A stretch of DNA of 64,000 bases from Corydoras sp. C115 (GCA_019802505.1 JAFMOC010000003.1:9291001-9355000); one strand, 5' to 3'. Shown: positions 21,060-33,659, counted from the stretch's first letter. Made by a program: numbers and translations. Notes: a model not told the origin generated them from the letters alone.

Positions 21060-22580
21060 CGATCATCTTTCGTTGTTCCTCCTTCACAAATACTCTCCAG
21101 TCTTCTAGAGGATTAAGCCTACAACCAGAACTGTAAGGATCTGGATGGATGGAGTTGACTCATTCCTTCAGCACCAGTTCCAGCACACCGACAATGCTGC
21201 CTGGGCCACCACTGGCTCACACATCCAACTGGACACGTACAGTAATGCTCTTCTGGAACACATCAACAGCTGTGTGGACAGAATGACATCACAAAAGACA
21301 ATAATAACTTTCCCTTAGTAGAAGCCATGTAAGAACAGGGAGGTTTGCTCACTGCTCAAAGCCAGAGATGCTTCCTTCAGGTCTGGAGACCGGGAGGGTT
21401 ACAGCTCAGCCAAAGCCAACCTGAGAAGAGGAATATCAACAATCAAACACTGCTCCAAACATTGAATTGAGAACCAATCTTACTCTTGGCGTATATGGCA
21501 GGTCATACACACCCTAAGTCACCTTGCACTGTGCCATCCACCAACGGTGTTTCACTCCTTGACAATCTTAACCACTTCTATGCTTGTTTTGACCAAAGTA
21601 ACAAGGTGAAATCCTCAAAAATTTATCCTCCACCTCATTGAAACCTATTTCTATATTTCATTTTAGTTATCTATTGCACACTGAGCAGGGTAAATGGCTG
21701 CTCAGAAGGCAGCTGGCCCTGTGTATCTGGTTGGGTGTTAAGAGCGTGTGCTGAGAAACACTGGGTGTCTTCACACACATCTTCAATGTCTCACTGGCCC
21801 AGGCAGTACCATCCATCTTTTAGTCTGCACATATTGTGCCAGTACCAGAGCATGCATGTGCTTCCGCTCTGAATGACTTTTACCCTGTTGCACTCATCAC
21901 AATAATTTCCAAGTGCTTTGAAATACTAAGACTGTTGTTTTTCACCTAAATTCCTGCCTGCTTGCCTGTTACGCTGGACCCACAGCAGTTCGCCCATCCT
22001 AGCAACAGATCTATGGAGGTTCCATTTTACAGCACTACACTTTGTACTGACCCATCTGAAATGTCAGAACTCATATGAGAGAATGCTGTTTATTGATTTC
22101 TGTGATCTTTCTGTAATCCCATCCATGCTTATATCCAACCTCAACCATCTGGGCATCAGGACATTTCTCTGCATTTCACTGGATTTCAGACTTTCTGACA
22201 AACAGACCCCATTCTATTAAGGCAACCTCTTTTCATCATCCATCACCCTAAACACTATTGTTTCACAAGGCTGTGTTTTGAGCCCAATCATGTACTCCCT
22301 CTTCACCCATGACTGTGGTTCCATCACCATAGTCAAGTTCGTAGATGACACCATGGTGATAGGCCTGATCAAGACAATGATGAGATGGCCCACAGGACGA
22401 AGTAATGTCTTCATGGTGCCATGACATGCAACCTGGCACCTGCGGTACCATTGAGAGCATACTCACCAACTGCATCTCTGTATAGTACGACAATTACAGT
22501 CGTACTATACAGACCTCAGACCTCAAAGCACTCCAGCGGGTGGTAAAAACGTGACAAGTTACCCATCATCAAGGAGATTC
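21060..22580 (+). pseudogene. LINE ORF2 remnant (L2/CR1-like)
   Basis: In several frames the plus strand reads the LINE linker (SLLKARDASFRSGDREGYSSAKANLRRGI in two adjoining pieces), then FYPVALITIISKCFEIL of RT. It goes on with IHAYIQPQPSGHQDISLHFTGFQTF and near 22325 VKFVDDTMVIGLIKT, the catalytic FxDD box with valine in place of alanine. Heavily frameshifted, 5'-truncated, no intact domain. Same general type as the LINE at 2041-4214. Confidence 0.72.
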
Positions 22581-22929
22581 ATATAACATAATAATATAAT
22601 TAATAGATGAGGGAAAACATCCTGCTAACAACATTTATGAATTATAACAATTATACAAAACATATAAGTGAGTGAAGGTGGTTGCTCATTGCTACTAAAG
22701 GCTACACTAATATGCATCGTAAATGATTTGTATATTTTATACCACACTTGAACAAGCCACTGCATTAATTTGAATAAATATTATTATATTAAAACAGTTA
22801 AATAAAAAACAATATTAATAAAATATGATCAAGAAACACTGAATTTAGCACCCTCCATATTATTCAGGTTACTTGGTATAATATACCTGGCATGGCAGTC
22901 CATGCTTCTTCTCCTTTGACCAATATATA

Positions 22930-22959
22930 TTGTGTAGTGTGTGTATGTGTATGTGTGCA

Positions 22960-22993
<34 letters not shown>

Positions 22994-23015
22994 GGTTTGT
23001 TTGTGTGTGTGTGTG

Positions 23016-23066
<51 letters not shown>
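22930..23066. repeat. Compound GT/GTAT microsatellite
   Basis: Long alternating GT tract with interruptions. The His/Thr-rich reading frame across it is a translation artefact. Confidence 0.95.
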
Positions 23067-23069
<3 letters not shown>

Positions 23070-23819
23070 GGAGGCTGTATTCAGTGAATAACTATTAAGT
23101 GAGTACATGTTATGGTAGAGTAATCATTTTGAGAGCATTAAAAAAGAGAGAGCAGGAGTAAACATGAGAAAGTAAGATCCATAGTGATTAAGCTCGTCTG
23201 AGGTGGACACACAAGTGAGAGAACTGCATGAAAAAAATTTTTTTTTTCTTTTTTCTTTTTTGATTTTATTACTGTCCAACATACTTTCCTAAATTTGTCA
23301 CTCTCTGGTAAATATAATTAAGGAATAATTTGTCTCCACATTAGCTCAGGAATGTCACCAGATTTACCAAAGTAGTGTTCTCTATAGTCCTTATGCCCAT
23401 TGTATAAAATCTGAATGAAAATATTGCATTTTCATTATGCTGCTCGTCTGCATTCTGATTTTTCATGATTTTGTTTTTGTTTCTATACTGTTTTCAATTA
23501 AAAAGCTGTTTTCAATTAAAAAGCAACATTGGCTTTTCAATTATTCACTGCAATTCAATGCATTATTGTTTACACTACTTTTGCAGACAAGTGCAATTAA
23601 CTATCTATTCCATTTAGAATTTCTAGAAAATTCACAAGTGTACATGTCCAAAAGCATTAACATGTTTTCTGCTTTAATATAAAAAAATACTGGAAATATT
23701 TAAAAAAGGGATATTGCAAATATTTATTAAATGACAAATAACTATGGTTATATAAATATAATTTTGTAGTTTGTATAAGTTTTTAATGTGTAATGTGTAT
23801 GTGTCCGTAAGGCAGAATC

Positions 23820-24053
23820 ACTTATCAGTTTTAAGAAACTACTTAAGGGCGCATCTCTTTAACAAATACCTGTTGTAGATGAAAAAAAAAAAAAAGGGGG
23901 GGGAGGGGTCGCAGCATTGAATAACAATCAGGTTTGATGAATTTACAGTATAGTTGGTTTTCTCCATGGCTTCTGACTTGTGGTGTTCTCATTTGTAAGT
24001 CGCTTTGGATAAAAGCGTCTGCTAAATGACTAAATGTAAATGTAAATGTGTGA
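23820..24053 (+). repeat. SINE-tail repeat with A/G tracts
   Basis: Plus-strand partner of 16562-16763. An A run (about 23882-23895) and a G run (about 23896-23903, then GAGGGG) are followed by CAGCATTGAATAACAATCAG. The copy ends in the GATAAAAGCGTCTGCTAAATG tail and three TAAATG units. The upstream block CTACTTAAGGGCGCATCTC resembles the usual upstream part of this fish repeat. Confidence 0.72.
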
Positions 24054-24555
24054 ATTCCACCAATTTAACAAACCACACTAAGCAGAAAATCAAAAATAAA
24101 TGACAAAGCATAAGTGGATGCTAACGTAAATGTGGAACACAAAGAACACAAGAAGCAGAATCAGACAAAACCTTTAACCAGACATGTGACTGCCAGAACA
24201 AGGAATATGACAAAGGTGGTTATTAACAATTTAACCATATACTGAATGTAAATTTGAAGTGCTTTATGGACACCGAAAAATTTTAGGTGCACAGTTATAA
24301 TAGCGAAGTGAGTTGTTCTTCAGAAAGTTATCAGAACATGGATGTCAAATTACGGCCCCTCTGGTAACCTTAGGACATTAAGTAGGCTTTGGCGCTGCCT
24401 TATCAGAGCTGGTGGGCTCCAAACACGTGGGCCGAAACAGGTGTGCAGGCCAGTTCAGACACGCTGGCTATTATTAAATGAATAATTTACATGGGAGAGC
24501 ATAGGTTGCAAAGGACCTTGCACTGGGACCTGCCACTCTGTGCCCTACTTGCATC

Positions 24556-24660
24556 CAAGTCAAGTCAAGAGGCTTTCATTGTCATTATATCTGAGTACAA
24601 GTACGTAGTGGAATAAAATTGCATAGTCTAGGATGTAATCCATGAGCGAGCTAAAAGACA
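24556..24660 (-). repeat. LINE 3' tail fragment
   Basis: The plus strand reads CAAGTCAAGTCAAGAGGCTTTCATTGTCATT in continuous sequence, the reverse of a fish L2-type LINE terminus (GACAATGAAAGCCTCTTGACT plus tail units). Only the last 100 bases are present. Confidence 0.6.
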
Positions 24661-25765
24661 AGAGATTTCTTTGCGACTATGATGGTGTGCAGGTGGATGT
24701 GTGCTGAAGAGCAGATGTTAGGATCCCAGGGGCAGGAAGGACACAGACTCAAAATGTAATGGTATCATAGTCTCATGCTGACTGCTGAAGAAGTTTTGTC
24801 ACCAGACAAGCATAAGGAATTAAGAGTATAAGGAAATTTTTTTTGCAAAAATGCAAAAATTCCAAAAAGGGTGCTGAATGCAGTGACTTTTAATCAAGGC
24901 AAAGCTAAAGCCAATCCTGCCAATGTATATTAATTTAATTAACAACTAAAAACATATAATTACAAAAAAACTCAAGCACAAATAGCCAATAGTGAAACTG
25001 CATTACCTAAAATATAAGTACAACAAAGCCAAAGTTGTATTTTTTGTGTCATATTTTTTTTACAATGATAGAAAAAAAGCTTGATCATAACATTTATTGG
25101 ATTAATTTGATAGTTTACATTGGTGACATAATGTGGTTTACAAGACTGCAGACTGTCACAGACTCTTATTAATTTATCTTCATAAACTGTACTTTACTTT
25201 AGTCAGATTTGCTGTAAATCTGAGCCCTAGGAATAGGGTTGAACTATTCAAAACATTAAATCATCCACATAAATGGCCAGTATATTCTTATGTATGTATT
25301 TTTAACAAAATGTTCTAGCATAACATATATTGTCCCCAACAATAACATTAAAATGCATAAATATTGTGTTAATCAAAATGCAGTGAGAAATATTTTTGTC
25401 ATTGTTTTTGTTGTCCTTCATTTTGTTATAATTGTATACTTGATATTTCCTATTCTTAAGTTTGCCTCCCCTCTCCTCTGCAGCAGAGGGCCATACTTCA
25501 CAAGGTGGCATGAGTTTTTTTTCATCTGATGGACCCTGCAGGTGCCGAAGAAGAACTATAGCCCCCAATATCAGCAACTGTGCTGCATATCTTTCACCAT
25601 TAGGAGTGCGCTGACACCCAGCAGCTTTTTCTTGCACTATAATTCAATTCAAAAACATCCTTGTAACAACATTAGCACCACAATATACAGCAATAAGTAT
25701 ATTCTGTAAGTATTGTCTGCTGCATGCCTGTGTGTGCATTTTAATTAATTTTAAGATTAAGGAAG
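24661..25765. other. No recognised feature
   Basis: AT-rich DNA. A more G/C-rich block at 25480-25640 may be an unidentified repeat. Confidence 0.4.

Positions 25766-25862
<97 letters not shown>
25766..25862. repeat. (TA)n microsatellite
   Basis: About 47 uninterrupted TA units. Such tracts can extrude cruciforms and often collapse in assemblies. Confidence 0.95.
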
Positions 25863-25863
<1 letters not shown>

Positions 25864-26632
25864 TTGTGCATTATCATGTACTACTAAATTTTAAGTAATT
25901 ATCTTGAACTTGTGTACACAGTTTATTTTATTGTTGTTTTCAGTAAGTTTACTCACAAGACATTAACTCCTAGTTTCCATAATCATTGTTGATTTTATCC
26001 ATTTCATTTTTATCCTTTTTACATATTGCTTTATTTATTACATTATGTAAACCACCCCTGTTCATGTTTGTAATATTTCTATTAGTGGATCAAAAACAGC
26101 AGTGCTTCTGGCGTTTTAAAACGCTCTGTTCACCCACTGTACAGTCTATCAGACACATTTAACTTATACCTCCACCATGTATAGTCCTAAAGCTCTGTTT
26201 TCTGCAGAGTTCTCCTCTGTCACTGAGGTGTTTAAAAACTGCTGTACAACTTTGGTTTAATCTCCTACATGTCCTTGTGAGTGGGAAGAGGAGGCTAAGT
26301 GATGTCCCCAGCAAAGTACAGAGGTTGAGCATCCCCATCCTCATTCTCAGCAGAGCAGGAAAGGCCCTGGACTTCCTCAGTAGAAGATGACATCTGAGCA
26401 ATGTCTGAGTTAGAGGTAGGAGATGAAGGTTCCTTGTTGTGGTGTGAAGGGTGAGTTGATGCAAATACCTGCAGATACTGCTTGATTTTTACAGAGCAGT
26501 CATTTGAGGTAAATCAATTTGTTTGGCTGTTCTGTTAAGTGGACCTGGTGGAGAGTGAACTCTGGATGAATTTGCCGTGTCTGCATCTTTATTTACAATG
26601 CAAAAGTTAGACACGGGACTGTCATAGAACAG

Positions 26633-26766
26633 ATCACTGTTAACAGGAAATGTTTTTGTGTTACTGTCACTTCGGCTTGTTTTTTGTGGGTTTAAAGGCT
26701 TATAACACTGTAAAGCTGCTTTGTATTGTAAAACGTGCTCTATAAATAAATTATTTGAACTTAAAC
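26633..26766 (+). repeat. Interspersed repeat, copy 1 (left of LINE)
   Basis: Ends with AAAGCTGCTTTG, a GTGCTCTATAAATAAATT block and TTGAACTTAAAC. The same order occurs at 27815-28050. Known from fish genomes as the 3' part of a SINE/LINE-like repeat; the family name is uncertain. Confidence 0.6.
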
Positions 26767-26789
26767 TTGATCACTGTGTGCTGGCAACA

Positions 26790-27785
26790 GGAGTAAACAA
26801 AAGGCAAGTGAGAGGCAGACTGTCTGGATTTGACCTCCAAGAGCGATAGAGGAGGAAAGGAGCTGGTCATAGATTTCAGGAAGGTGAGGAAAGACATCAA
26901 ACCTATATTCATCAACGGGGACTGTGTAGTCACAAACTTTCGCTTCCTGGGTATCAATATCGAGGAGGACCTCACCTGGGGAGTGAACACCAAAAAACTG
27001 GCTAAGAAGGCACAGCAGAGACTCTACTTCCTGAGGACTCTCAGGAATAATAACATCGATCAGAGACTGCTGGTGTCCTTCTACCGTTCAACCATAGAGA
27101 GCATCCTCACTCACGGACTCTGTGTGTGGTTCTCCAGCTGCACTGCAGCACAGAGAAAAGAACTACAGAGGATCGTGAGGTCTGCAGAGAAGATCATTGG
27201 ATGCTCTCTACCCACCCTGGAGGATCTACACAGTTCTCGTTGTCTGCAGAGAGCTCACAAAATTATTACAGACAATTCTCACCCCGGTCACCATCTCCTA
27301 GAGCTGCTACCATCAGGTCGACGCTACAGAGCAATAAAAACAAAAACAAACCGGCTCAGAAATAGCTTTTACCCAACCGCTGTACGAACACTAAATGGTG
27401 CACTGTAAAAAAAAATTTTTTTTTTATTATTTTTTTTTTTTTACAGTCAAAATTCACTATTGAATGTGCAATTTTTGGTGGAAATTTTGAACGTGCAATA
27501 AAAAAAATATAAAGAAATTAAAAACGTGCAATATATAAATATAAAAACAATTCAAACAAAGTTATACATTCTTACACACTATTGTAAATAAGATTCTTTC
27601 TTTCTTTCAATTTTTTTTCTTGTAAATTGTAAATTATAGTGTACTCTTTTAAAACTCTTTTAAATCTTTATCTGTTTAAATTTATGTATGTGACACCGAA
27701 AGTATGGCACCTTAATTTCGTTATACCTGGTATAATGACAATAAAGATATTCTGATTCTGATTCTGATTCTGATTCTGAAAGAAA
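26790..27785 (+). mobile_element. 5'-truncated LINE with (GATTCT)n tail
   Basis: The 3' end of an L2/CR1-type LINE: a C-terminal RT open frame, a 3' UTR of about 330 bp, and the terminus GACAATAAAGATATTCTGAT with four GATTCT-type repeats. The truncation point is near 26790. Its flanks are two copies of another interspersed repeat. Confidence 0.82.
26830..27408 (+). CDS. LINE RT C-terminal fragment, intact frame
   Basis: A 192-codon frame running to a natural stop. Contains VIDFRKVRKD, FRFLGINIEEDLTW, KKAQQRLYFLRTLRNNN, LLVSFYRSTIESILTHGLC, EKIIGCSLPTLEDLHSSRC and LLPSGRRYRAI, the thumb and C-terminal domain of fish L2/CR1-like ORF2. The catalytic palm is absent because of 5' truncation. The methionine is incidental. 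The lack of stops suggests it is younger than the other LINE pieces here. Confidence 0.82.
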   Translation: MTSKSDRGGKELVIDFRKVRKDIKPIFINGDCVVTNFRFLGINIEEDLTWGVNTKKLAKKAQQRLYFLRTLRNNNIDQRLLVSFYRSTIESILTHGLCVWFSSCTAAQRKELQRIVRSAEKIIGCSLPTLEDLHSSRCLQRAHKIITDNSHPGHHLLELLPSGRRYRAIKTKTNRLRNSFYPTAVRTLNGAL

Positions 27786-27814
27786 GAACGCTTGGTATGT
27801 ACAACATGTCCTTC

Positions 27815-28050
27815 ACTGTTGATGCTGCCGGCCGTTGAAGGAGGATGAGTTCCCCACTGAGCCTTGGCCCTCCCAAGGTTTCTTCCTTAAAATAACAACA
27901 TAACAGGGAGTTTTTTTCTTGCCACTGTTGCTTTGGCTTGCTCTTTGGGGGTTTAAAGGTTTTATAACACTGTGAAGCTGCTTTGTGACAATGTACAATT
28001 GTAAAAAGCGCTCTATAAATACTATAAATATATTACTTGAACTTAAACAA
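27815..28050 (+). repeat. Interspersed repeat, copy 2 (right of LINE)
   Basis: Longer copy of the repeat at 26633-26766. Includes CCCAAGGTTTCTTCC, GGGAGTTTTTTTCTTGCCAC, GCTGCTTTGTGACAATGTAC and AAAAAGCGCTCTATAAATA, ending in TTGAACTTAAAC. This is the usual order of a widespread fish repeat. Confidence 0.65.
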
Positions 28051-28079
28051 CACAAATGCAGTTTATAAAAAATGGCAGA

Positions 28080-28760
28080 TCTGACTTTATCTGCTGAGGA
28101 GATTAAGGTCATTTCGGGTGCAGGGGCCACTCCTTAGGACCTTATTTTGACAGTGATGTTGCATCAGCAATATTTATATGGAGTGGTCTGCTGGGGCAGC
28201 AGTATCACTAATGCTAATACTAACACTATGAATAGACTAGACAAATTAAATAGGGGCGGCACGGTGGCTTAGTGGTTAACACGTTCGCCTCTCAGCACTA
28301 GGGATTCCCGGTTCGAATCCCCATCTGGGTGGAGTTTCCATGTTCTCCCCGTGTCCGCGTGGGTTTCCTCCGGGTTCTCCGGTTTCCCACACTCCAAAAA
28401 CATGGATCAAGTTAATTGAGTTCTCCAAATTGCCCCATATAGAGTGTGTTTGAGTGAGTGAGTGTGTGCCCAGTGATGGATTGGCGCCCTGTCCTGGGTC
28501 TATCTGCCCGGCGCCCGAGGCGTTCTCCCCTGGATGGGCATGGGGAACCCCACCGCGACCCTAATAGAGGATAAAGCGGGAGATAATGAATGAAAAAAAA
28601 ATTAAATAGGAAGGGTAGATCTGTCCTGGCTGGCACCTTAGACCCAGTGCAATTGGTGGGAGTAAGAGGATGCTAAATAAGTTAGCAACTCTTAGGGACA
28701 ATGAATGGGCCCATGTATGAGACTCTAGCAGTACCGGGAAGCTCCATCAAGGACAGACTG
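28080..28760 (+). mobile_element. Rex1-like LINE fragment interrupted by a SINE
   Basis: Left part: in shifting frames AIF.VWSAGAAVSL and MNRLDKLN, matching WGSNIT...RNKLDKLIRK of the LINE copy at 40380-40580. Right part (from 28611): RKGRSVLAGTLDPVQLVGV and PMYETLAVPGSSIKDRL. The SINE at 28255-28598 sits between LDKLN and RKGRS, exactly inside the conserved block, with a target duplication. Several frameshifts are present. Confidence 0.8.
28243..28610 (+). repeat. SINE (subfamily B) with 12-bp TSD, inside a LINE
   Basis: A full SINE of 344 bp at 28255-28598. The duplication AAATTAAATAGG occurs at 28243-28254 and 28599-28610. A box TGGCTTAGTGG and B box GGTTCGAATCC are perfect. The tail is short (GATAATGAATG then A residues). 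Confidence 0.93.
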
Positions 28761-29106
28761 TAACATTCAAAATGTAAAGGAGTTTTTCCATCCCAAATGG
28801 TTAACAAATAACACTTGTGCAATCCAGATTAAATCCAAATTTTGTATTATGCAATTTAAGGGCAATATTGAGAAATTATAGAACAATTATGATGTACATA
28901 GTGTTTTATTATACGTCATGTACATAATATTGTATTTTATTTTTAATTGTACTTGTTCTTATGCAGTTTTATTACAATTTTGATAGTAGAGATGCCTTTT
29001 TATATATATGATTTATCTTTTTAACTCTCTCTTTTTAAATCCGCTTGTGCAATGCTGTTTATTTGCTAATGTTTACAAAAATATTTGTCCATGGTGGAAC
29101 TATCTA

Positions 29107-29404
29107 TCCATACATTATCTCCGCTTTATCCTCTACTAGTTTCGGGCGCTGGGCAGATACACCCAGGACAGGGTGTGAATCTATCGCTGGGCACACACTC
29201 ACTTACACAGGCACACCCACAAACACACTCTATATGGGGTAATTTAGAGAATTCAATTGACCTTGATCCATGTTTTTGGACTGTGGGAGGAAACTGGAGA
29301 ACCCGGAGGAAACCCATGCAGACACGGGGAGAACATGGAAACTCAACTCAGATTGGGATTCGAACTGGCAATCCTGAGCACTGAGAGGCGAAGGTGCTAA
29401 CCTC
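29107..29404 (-). repeat. Truncated SINE (subfamily A)
   Basis: Minus-strand SINE with an internal deletion (between CTCTACTAG and TTTCGGGCGC on the plus strand) and no A-box head. GGTCAATTGAATTC identifies subfamily A. Confidence 0.8.
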
Positions 29405-30699
29405 TCATATAGGATTTTGCAGCATGTAAAGATTTGTTCCCCTATTTTTTTTTATTTAGTACACTGTGAAACAATAAGTATAACTTTCTATACTGTTTTT
29501 TTACTGTTCTAAGCTGTCAGGACTAAAAAAGACTATATTTCTGACATAGCCAATTTAATATCTACTTTAGACATTAAAGCATATCTTTTATTTTAAGTCT
29601 GTTAAACTAAAACCCCAAAATGCATACAAAAATGGCACACAATATTTAAAATTGAACATAAACATTTTCCTGCAATCACAAATTTTAATTTATAAAATTT
29701 TTAATAATCTATGTTCCTGCACAGGGTGGAAAGCTGGTTAATACACTCTAAACAGATCACCAGTCAGCAAACAGTGAAATGGATCCAGTGCCACCACCCA
29801 GCCTTGAAGAAATTTTTATCCAGTTATTGTGCCATAAAAGCAACCAACAATGTTATTACAGGCAGCTCATTCTAATCAGTTGTTGAGATACTTAAGGTAA
29901 GAGAAAACATTAAAGTACATAATGTCTGCTGGTGAATACACTAGCCATCCCAAAACTGTCATTGTGGCCACTTCCTTTAGTCAATATCACTTTTAAAGGT
30001 TTTCCTCCTTTAGATGCGCTTTACGTCTGCAGACTGCATGGCGCAGGTGCAAACTGGCTGGCACAGATAATAATTGTTGTTCGATAACGGTAGTTCGACC
30101 GAATGCTTGGACATTGACTAATAATGTGTGCTTCAGCTAGGAGGAATGTTAATGTCAATACAGCACTCCACCAAGCACGCATGTTGCAGTGCAGTACAGT
30201 GCACGGCTTATCGGCATGGCTTGGTGAGTGTTTTCCCATTATGTTGGCATGTTGCTGGAACACATGGCATTCCTGCAAATTATGGGTGACCTCAAGCCCT
30301 GAGACGCAAAGACGCCTTATAGCTGTGGTGTTGTTGGCCGTAAAAAGGGCTAAAGTGCTTAGTGTGCTCTCTCCCACTCTGATAGAGAAGCTAGTGCTGA
30401 ATTCTTCCCCTAGAGTGTGTTATGCTCTATGTTTCTGTTTGTAGGGGTCACATATACATCTTTTAAAATGTGTCTTTTGTGGTTGTTTCACATAGTTGGG
30501 TTTGTCTTGATCACATATATAAACAGTACTTTGATTTATGCAAAACAGTATTTCAGAGCTGTGCAACATCTTGGCATGTATTTGTACAGAAACACTTTCT
30601 AAATTATCTATAATTTCTGGAATAAAAGGAAATCCTGACCTATCAGGACATTTCTTTTGTCATGTACATTATGTATATTCTATAAAACAGGAATTATTT
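29405..30699. other. No recognised feature
   Basis: Mixed AT-rich DNA. Open frames around 30021-30444 overlap on opposite strands and have no recognisable domain. Confidence 0.45.
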
Positions 30700-31210
30700 C
30701 AAGTCTGACCGGTGTTTCCATCACCGATGGGTTGACTGAATGCTTTAATCGAACCCTAAATAACAATTCATAAATTCATAATAAAACCTGTTTAGAATAT
30801 GAGTGGTGTTGCAAGCCTCCATGGGTTTTTCTTTATTTGATGTTTATTTGAATTTATGTATGGGCACAAGCCCCATAGCATGTTATAACGGGAAAATTAG
30901 GAGGATTTGTGTCTTTGATTCTAATAGTCAATGGTTCATTTCGCTTTAATGTGGACTACAGAAAAATCATTGCAGAACTTCTCTAATACAAACCCTATTG
31001 GTTGGACACATCTTGCATTTACTCAAACCTGGACTTAACAAAAGGATATTGGCAGATTCACTTTGACTCTCATGTCCCAGGGAAAAATAAACTAAAACAA
31101 AAACTTTTTCTGTACACAATTTAGAGAATATACATTTATAACACTTCTATTTAGGTTGGTTGGTGTCCTGGATAAAGTTTTCCAACCTTCCATGGCATAT
31201 ACCATTAGTC
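30700..31210 (+). pseudogene. Shuffled gypsy pol relics
   Basis: Small but specific gypsy matches: TGVSITDGLTECFNRTLN (30706-30759, integrase C-terminal catalytic block), ASMGFSLF (about 30815, next integrase block), VDYRKI (30951), LDLTKGYWQIHF (about 31030) and FQPSMAYTI (about 31180) of reverse transcriptase. Integrase lies upstream of RT, the reverse of normal pol order, so this is either two elements abutting or a rearranged one. Confidence 0.6.
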
Positions 31211-31322
31211 ATCTACAATAATAATTGGTAGAGGCATATGTTATATCTGAGAGTTCCTTATTGGGTGGGCTAAGGTATGTTATCTGTTTGATTTGTGCAT
31301 TAGAGGCAGAGCCAGGTGATAG

Positions 31323-31370
<48 letters not shown>

Positions 31371-32971
31371 TTGATTTCATGGCTCTACCACTAATTCCAA
31401 AGTCTATAGGCCATATAATAATATCAATTCAGCAGCAAGACAGGTATTTGCTTTTTTTCTGGTTGTATTTTTGGAAGTACAACCACAGTCCTACAAAAAG
31501 ATCTGAAGTGCACCTTATGTCCTGTAGGCTGAGCTGTACTTATAACCCAACTCTCAATTCCATCTCAATTTGCACTTTCCAGAAAACATCTTTAATTAGG
31601 CAGTTCTACAATGACACCCCATTATCTTTACAAATCAGTGTAGGTTTATATTAAACACATGTGGCAGATGTGAATGATGATGATGGAGTGGTATGACTTT
31701 AAAGTGTTATATACACCTAGACATGATTACCTATGGTACCCTCCCAATTCGCTGCTAAATACCAGAATGACATCCTCAGAGCCATTGTTGGACCTTATGC
31801 TGATACAGTGTTGCCAGATTTCTGTTACAAAACAATCCCCTCTTATTTGTAGCCAGATTTTGAGTTCTTGGATAATAAATTAATTGACACAATTTTTTCC
31901 AAACCTAAATCAAATTGAATCCAATCACTGAGACATTATGCATTACTTTTACCCAAAGCCATTAAGTAGCACCACAGACCACAATCTTCACAATAATTTT
32001 GTTATTAACTATTACACAATTTACATTGGTAAAACTTTTTAAAGAACTTTATGTTGACATAAGGTTTAAATTTTATTTTATTTATTAGAACAGTGTAGCT
32101 TCAAATTAACTGATTGACCTCATAATTCAATATAAATAAACAGTATCACTCCTGGGGGAAGTTTTTTCACACAAAACTACTCTACTACTATATGTAACAT
32201 ATTTAGAGGTTTTTTATGTCTAGCCATTCAGTTCGAGCTTGTCGGTGTTTGTGGTAAATTTCGGTGCGGATGCACCTGTAATCACTACACCTGCAGGTTC
32301 CCAGTTATGGTCCCAATGTCAAGCCTTAAATAAGCTTAAACAAGTCATTTCAAGGCTTGGCCATTATATCATCTTTATATCAAAATTTATAAATTACTTA
32401 ATCATGATGCTGCAATGTACTGTGAGTGTACACAAAGACTTTGTCACTGATAATAAATGTAATCAAATAAGGACAAAAAGGCACATGAGATGTAAAGCTG
32501 GGTCAGGTGTGTATGTTTGTTATCTACAAACACTGTACAACCACTCTTTACACACTCAGTTATTTGTACAGCTGGCTATCTTAACCCAACCAATTCCTGC
32601 CATTCCAAAGGGAGGACTGGGAAAGAGAAGGAAGGGTTGGAAGAACAAAAGGTGGCATGAAGAAGTGAAGAGACTCATGATGGCCATACAAGGCTGCAGG
32701 ATGGTGGGGGCGGTAGCTTGGTCTCGGCGTATGTGTGGGTGTTGTTGTTGTTGTTAGAGAAGTGGCAGCTGAGGGTATGGAGAGAGAAAAGCAGATGAAT
32801 ATGTATGAGAGAGGACGTCTGTCCTTCCTAGGGACCCTACGACCCAGCCCGGGGCACACATTCTCTTTCTCATTTCCCCCCTCTCTCTGGTTGAATGAAC
32901 TGACAGCAGGTGGAAGCACAAGAACTCTTACACACATAAAAAATTATCACTTACAAACACACACAGAACCA

Positions 32972-33015
<44 letters not shown>

Positions 33016-33659
33016 GTATAGTATTGATCATTAATTGCAACTGGGTCCACAGACTATATAATTAGATAAGTTGTATACTTAGGCCTATATGAAGTGGGTG
33101 TGGGGGGGTGCATTTCACTTTATAAGGTGTGGTTCCTGGGGAAGGTGCATGTGTTTCAGGGTACAAGGGCAGACAGGAATTGTGAAAGACAGTGCTTTTT
33201 TTAATGTCTGAGATTAATGTATCAGATTGTAACCATTAATGACAGTATACAATTAAGAGTTGGAAAAACGACTTAAACAGACAGCCTTGATCTACATTTA
33301 ATTCATTTTAGTTATTTGATTAACTATATATCAACTATATATATAAATAAAAACCAATGTTAATTAAGTACAGCAAACATTGGTCCAGGTACAGCTGCCT
33401 CTCCATGTTTTTATTATTAAATTATTTTATTATTTCTGCCCACTAGAGGCATTGTAACAAAATCTGCTTTAAATTTTTAGTATGCTTTTAAAGCAGTAGC
33501 AGAGGTGAAGTGTTCTGGTGCTGTACTAGCAGGATCAAAATCCTATGATATACAAAAGGTAAAATCCAGATTACTAAAGCAAAGCTAAGATTAAAAAGAA
33601 GCTTAGCAGGCAAACACTAGCTATTTTTACACTGATGTTACTGTTAGTATTAGTATTAC
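31211..33659. other. No recognised gene; two CA microsatellites
   Basis: CA tracts at 31325-31364 and 32972-33010. Open frames here (for example 32239-32757) are not recognisable and partly depend on low-complexity DNA. Confidence 0.5.

Noticed and set aside
22869..23108. His/Thr-rich protein
   Set aside because: It is a translation of a GT microsatellite. The same applies to frames at 46744-47186, 31316-31654 and 52088-52387.
25644..25877. Tyr/Ile repeat protein
   Set aside because: Translation of a (TA)n tract; likewise 37927-38127.
26159..26464. 101-codon minus-strand ORF
   Set aside because: Composition is Leu/Arg-rich without a recognisable domain; the region looks like an old fish repeat.
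32239..32757. 172-codon ORF as a host gene
   Set aside because: No recognisable domain, low-complexity end and no splice or promoter support visible.
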